A stretch of DNA of 5,263 nucleotides, from NCBI GenBank assembly GCA_964604135.1, contig CAZRXU010000136.1:1-5263 (forward strand), given 5' to 3'. Source of the DNA: Sabulitectum sp964604135. GTDB lineage: Bacteria; Fermentibacterota; Fermentibacteria; Fermentibacterales; JCC-6. Below the pieces are notes generated by a model. The model ran no database searches and was not told where the DNA came from. It was given only the letters and a program-made list of their open reading frames with translations. Position numbers and translations under genes: made by a program. Position 1 is the stretch's first letter. Each line of letters starts with the position of its first letter. Shown piece after piece: positions 4,882-5,263 of this stretch.

Positions 4882-5263
4882 ATGACAGCTGGAACATCAC
4901 ACAGAACCGCCAAGATACACATGCCGCCACTGTACTCTATCATGAACAAGGTACGGAAGATGCGGTCTACAGGGCAGGAGGTTTACTCCATGGCACAGGC
5001 AGTTCCCTGGTACGGTCCTCCGACACAGGCCGTTGAAGCGGTGAAACAGGTGATGGATAAAAAATCTTTTCACCTCTACGGACCAGACCCCGGTCATCTA
5101 TCGACAAGAGTCGCTCTAGCCGGAGAAATAAAGAGAAGAAGAGGAATAGATATTGATCCGCAGAAAGAGCTTCATCTAACCTGCGGAGCAAGTCAGGCTT
5201 TTGTAAGCGCTCTTCTTGCTGTGGCCGACCCTGGAGACCGGGCAATAGTGCTTGAGCCCTACT
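4882..5263 (+). CDS. PLP-dependent class I/II aminotransferase, N-terminal part (3' truncated)
   Basis: The frame runs from the ATG at 4882 to the right edge with no stop, giving 127 residues of a family usually near 400 residues. The pattern is that of fold-type I aminotransferases (aspartate aminotransferase superfamily): an N-terminal arm with MPPLYSIMNKVRKM (14-27), a strand ending in AVPWYGPPTQAVEAV (40-54) where most relatives have G-x-P-x-F-x-TP, then HLYGPDPGHLSTRVALAGEI (64-83), corresponding to the Y-x-P-x-x-G-x-x-x-LR region, LTCGASQAFVSALLAVADPGD (99-119), which contacts the PLP phosphate, and IVLEPY (122-127). The PLP-binding lysine lies beyond the window. Substrate cannot be assigned. 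The gene is divergent from the DUF3108/rnhC pair, so it is probably not in their operon. Confidence 0.88.
   Translation, partial: MTAGTSHRTAKIHMPPLYSIMNKVRKMRSTGQEVYSMAQAVPWYGPPTQAVEAVKQVMDKKSFHLYGPDPGHLSTRVALAGEIKRRRGIDIDPQKELHLTCGASQAFVSALLAVADPGDRAIVLEPY

Noticed and set aside
4897..5245. Minus-strand open frames antisense to the right-edge aminotransferase
   Set aside because: The plus strand carries clear aminotransferase motifs with a good start; the antisense frames show none.

Overview
The window looks like a chromosomal segment from an uncultured-type bacterium of the FCB group or a neighbouring candidate phylum. This is an inference from gene content: a large secreted beta-propeller protein with a C-terminal sorting-tail-like domain (type IX secretion style), a small secreted protein with a 'YDDG' motif, and a periplasmic DUF3108 protein. 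Base composition looks close to balanced and similar throughout, and Shine-Dalgarno sites are clear. Candidate phyla such as Fermentibacteria/Aegiribacteria would fit the style, but the sequence alone does not prove any taxon.

Layout, left to right. (1) Positions 2-1672, plus strand: the 3' part of a gene for a secreted protein built of HVVW-type propeller repeats with Asp-boxes, ending in a sorting-tail-like domain. A strong hairpin follows it. (2) Positions 1673-1879: an intergenic stretch with direct and inverted repeats around a weak candidate promoter. (3) Positions 1880-2479, plus: a small exported protein of unknown family. (4) Positions 2484-2512: a compact bidirectional terminator between convergent genes. 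(5) Positions 2533-2874, minus: a small, extremely acidic putative lipoprotein made of hexapeptide and then heptapeptide repeats, preceded by a -10-like box and a perfect 12-bp palindrome. (6) Positions 2964-3893, minus: ribonuclease HIII. (7) Positions 3890-4696, minus: a DUF3108-family exported protein whose stop codon overlaps the GTG start of the RNase HIII gene. (8) Positions 4697-4881: a divergent intergenic region. (9) Positions 4882-5263, plus: the 5' part of a class I/II PLP-dependent aminotransferase gene that runs off the right edge.

How the genes relate: the DUF3108 and RNase HIII genes form a translationally coupled pair. The acidic lipoprotein lies downstream in the same direction but appears to have its own promoter. 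The two left-hand plus-strand genes are both exported but are separated by a hairpin and about 200 bp. No mobile element, CRISPR array, tRNA, rRNA or defence system is visible. The parts most worth a second look are the acidic repeat lipoprotein with its palindromic control region, and the small exported protein of unknown family.
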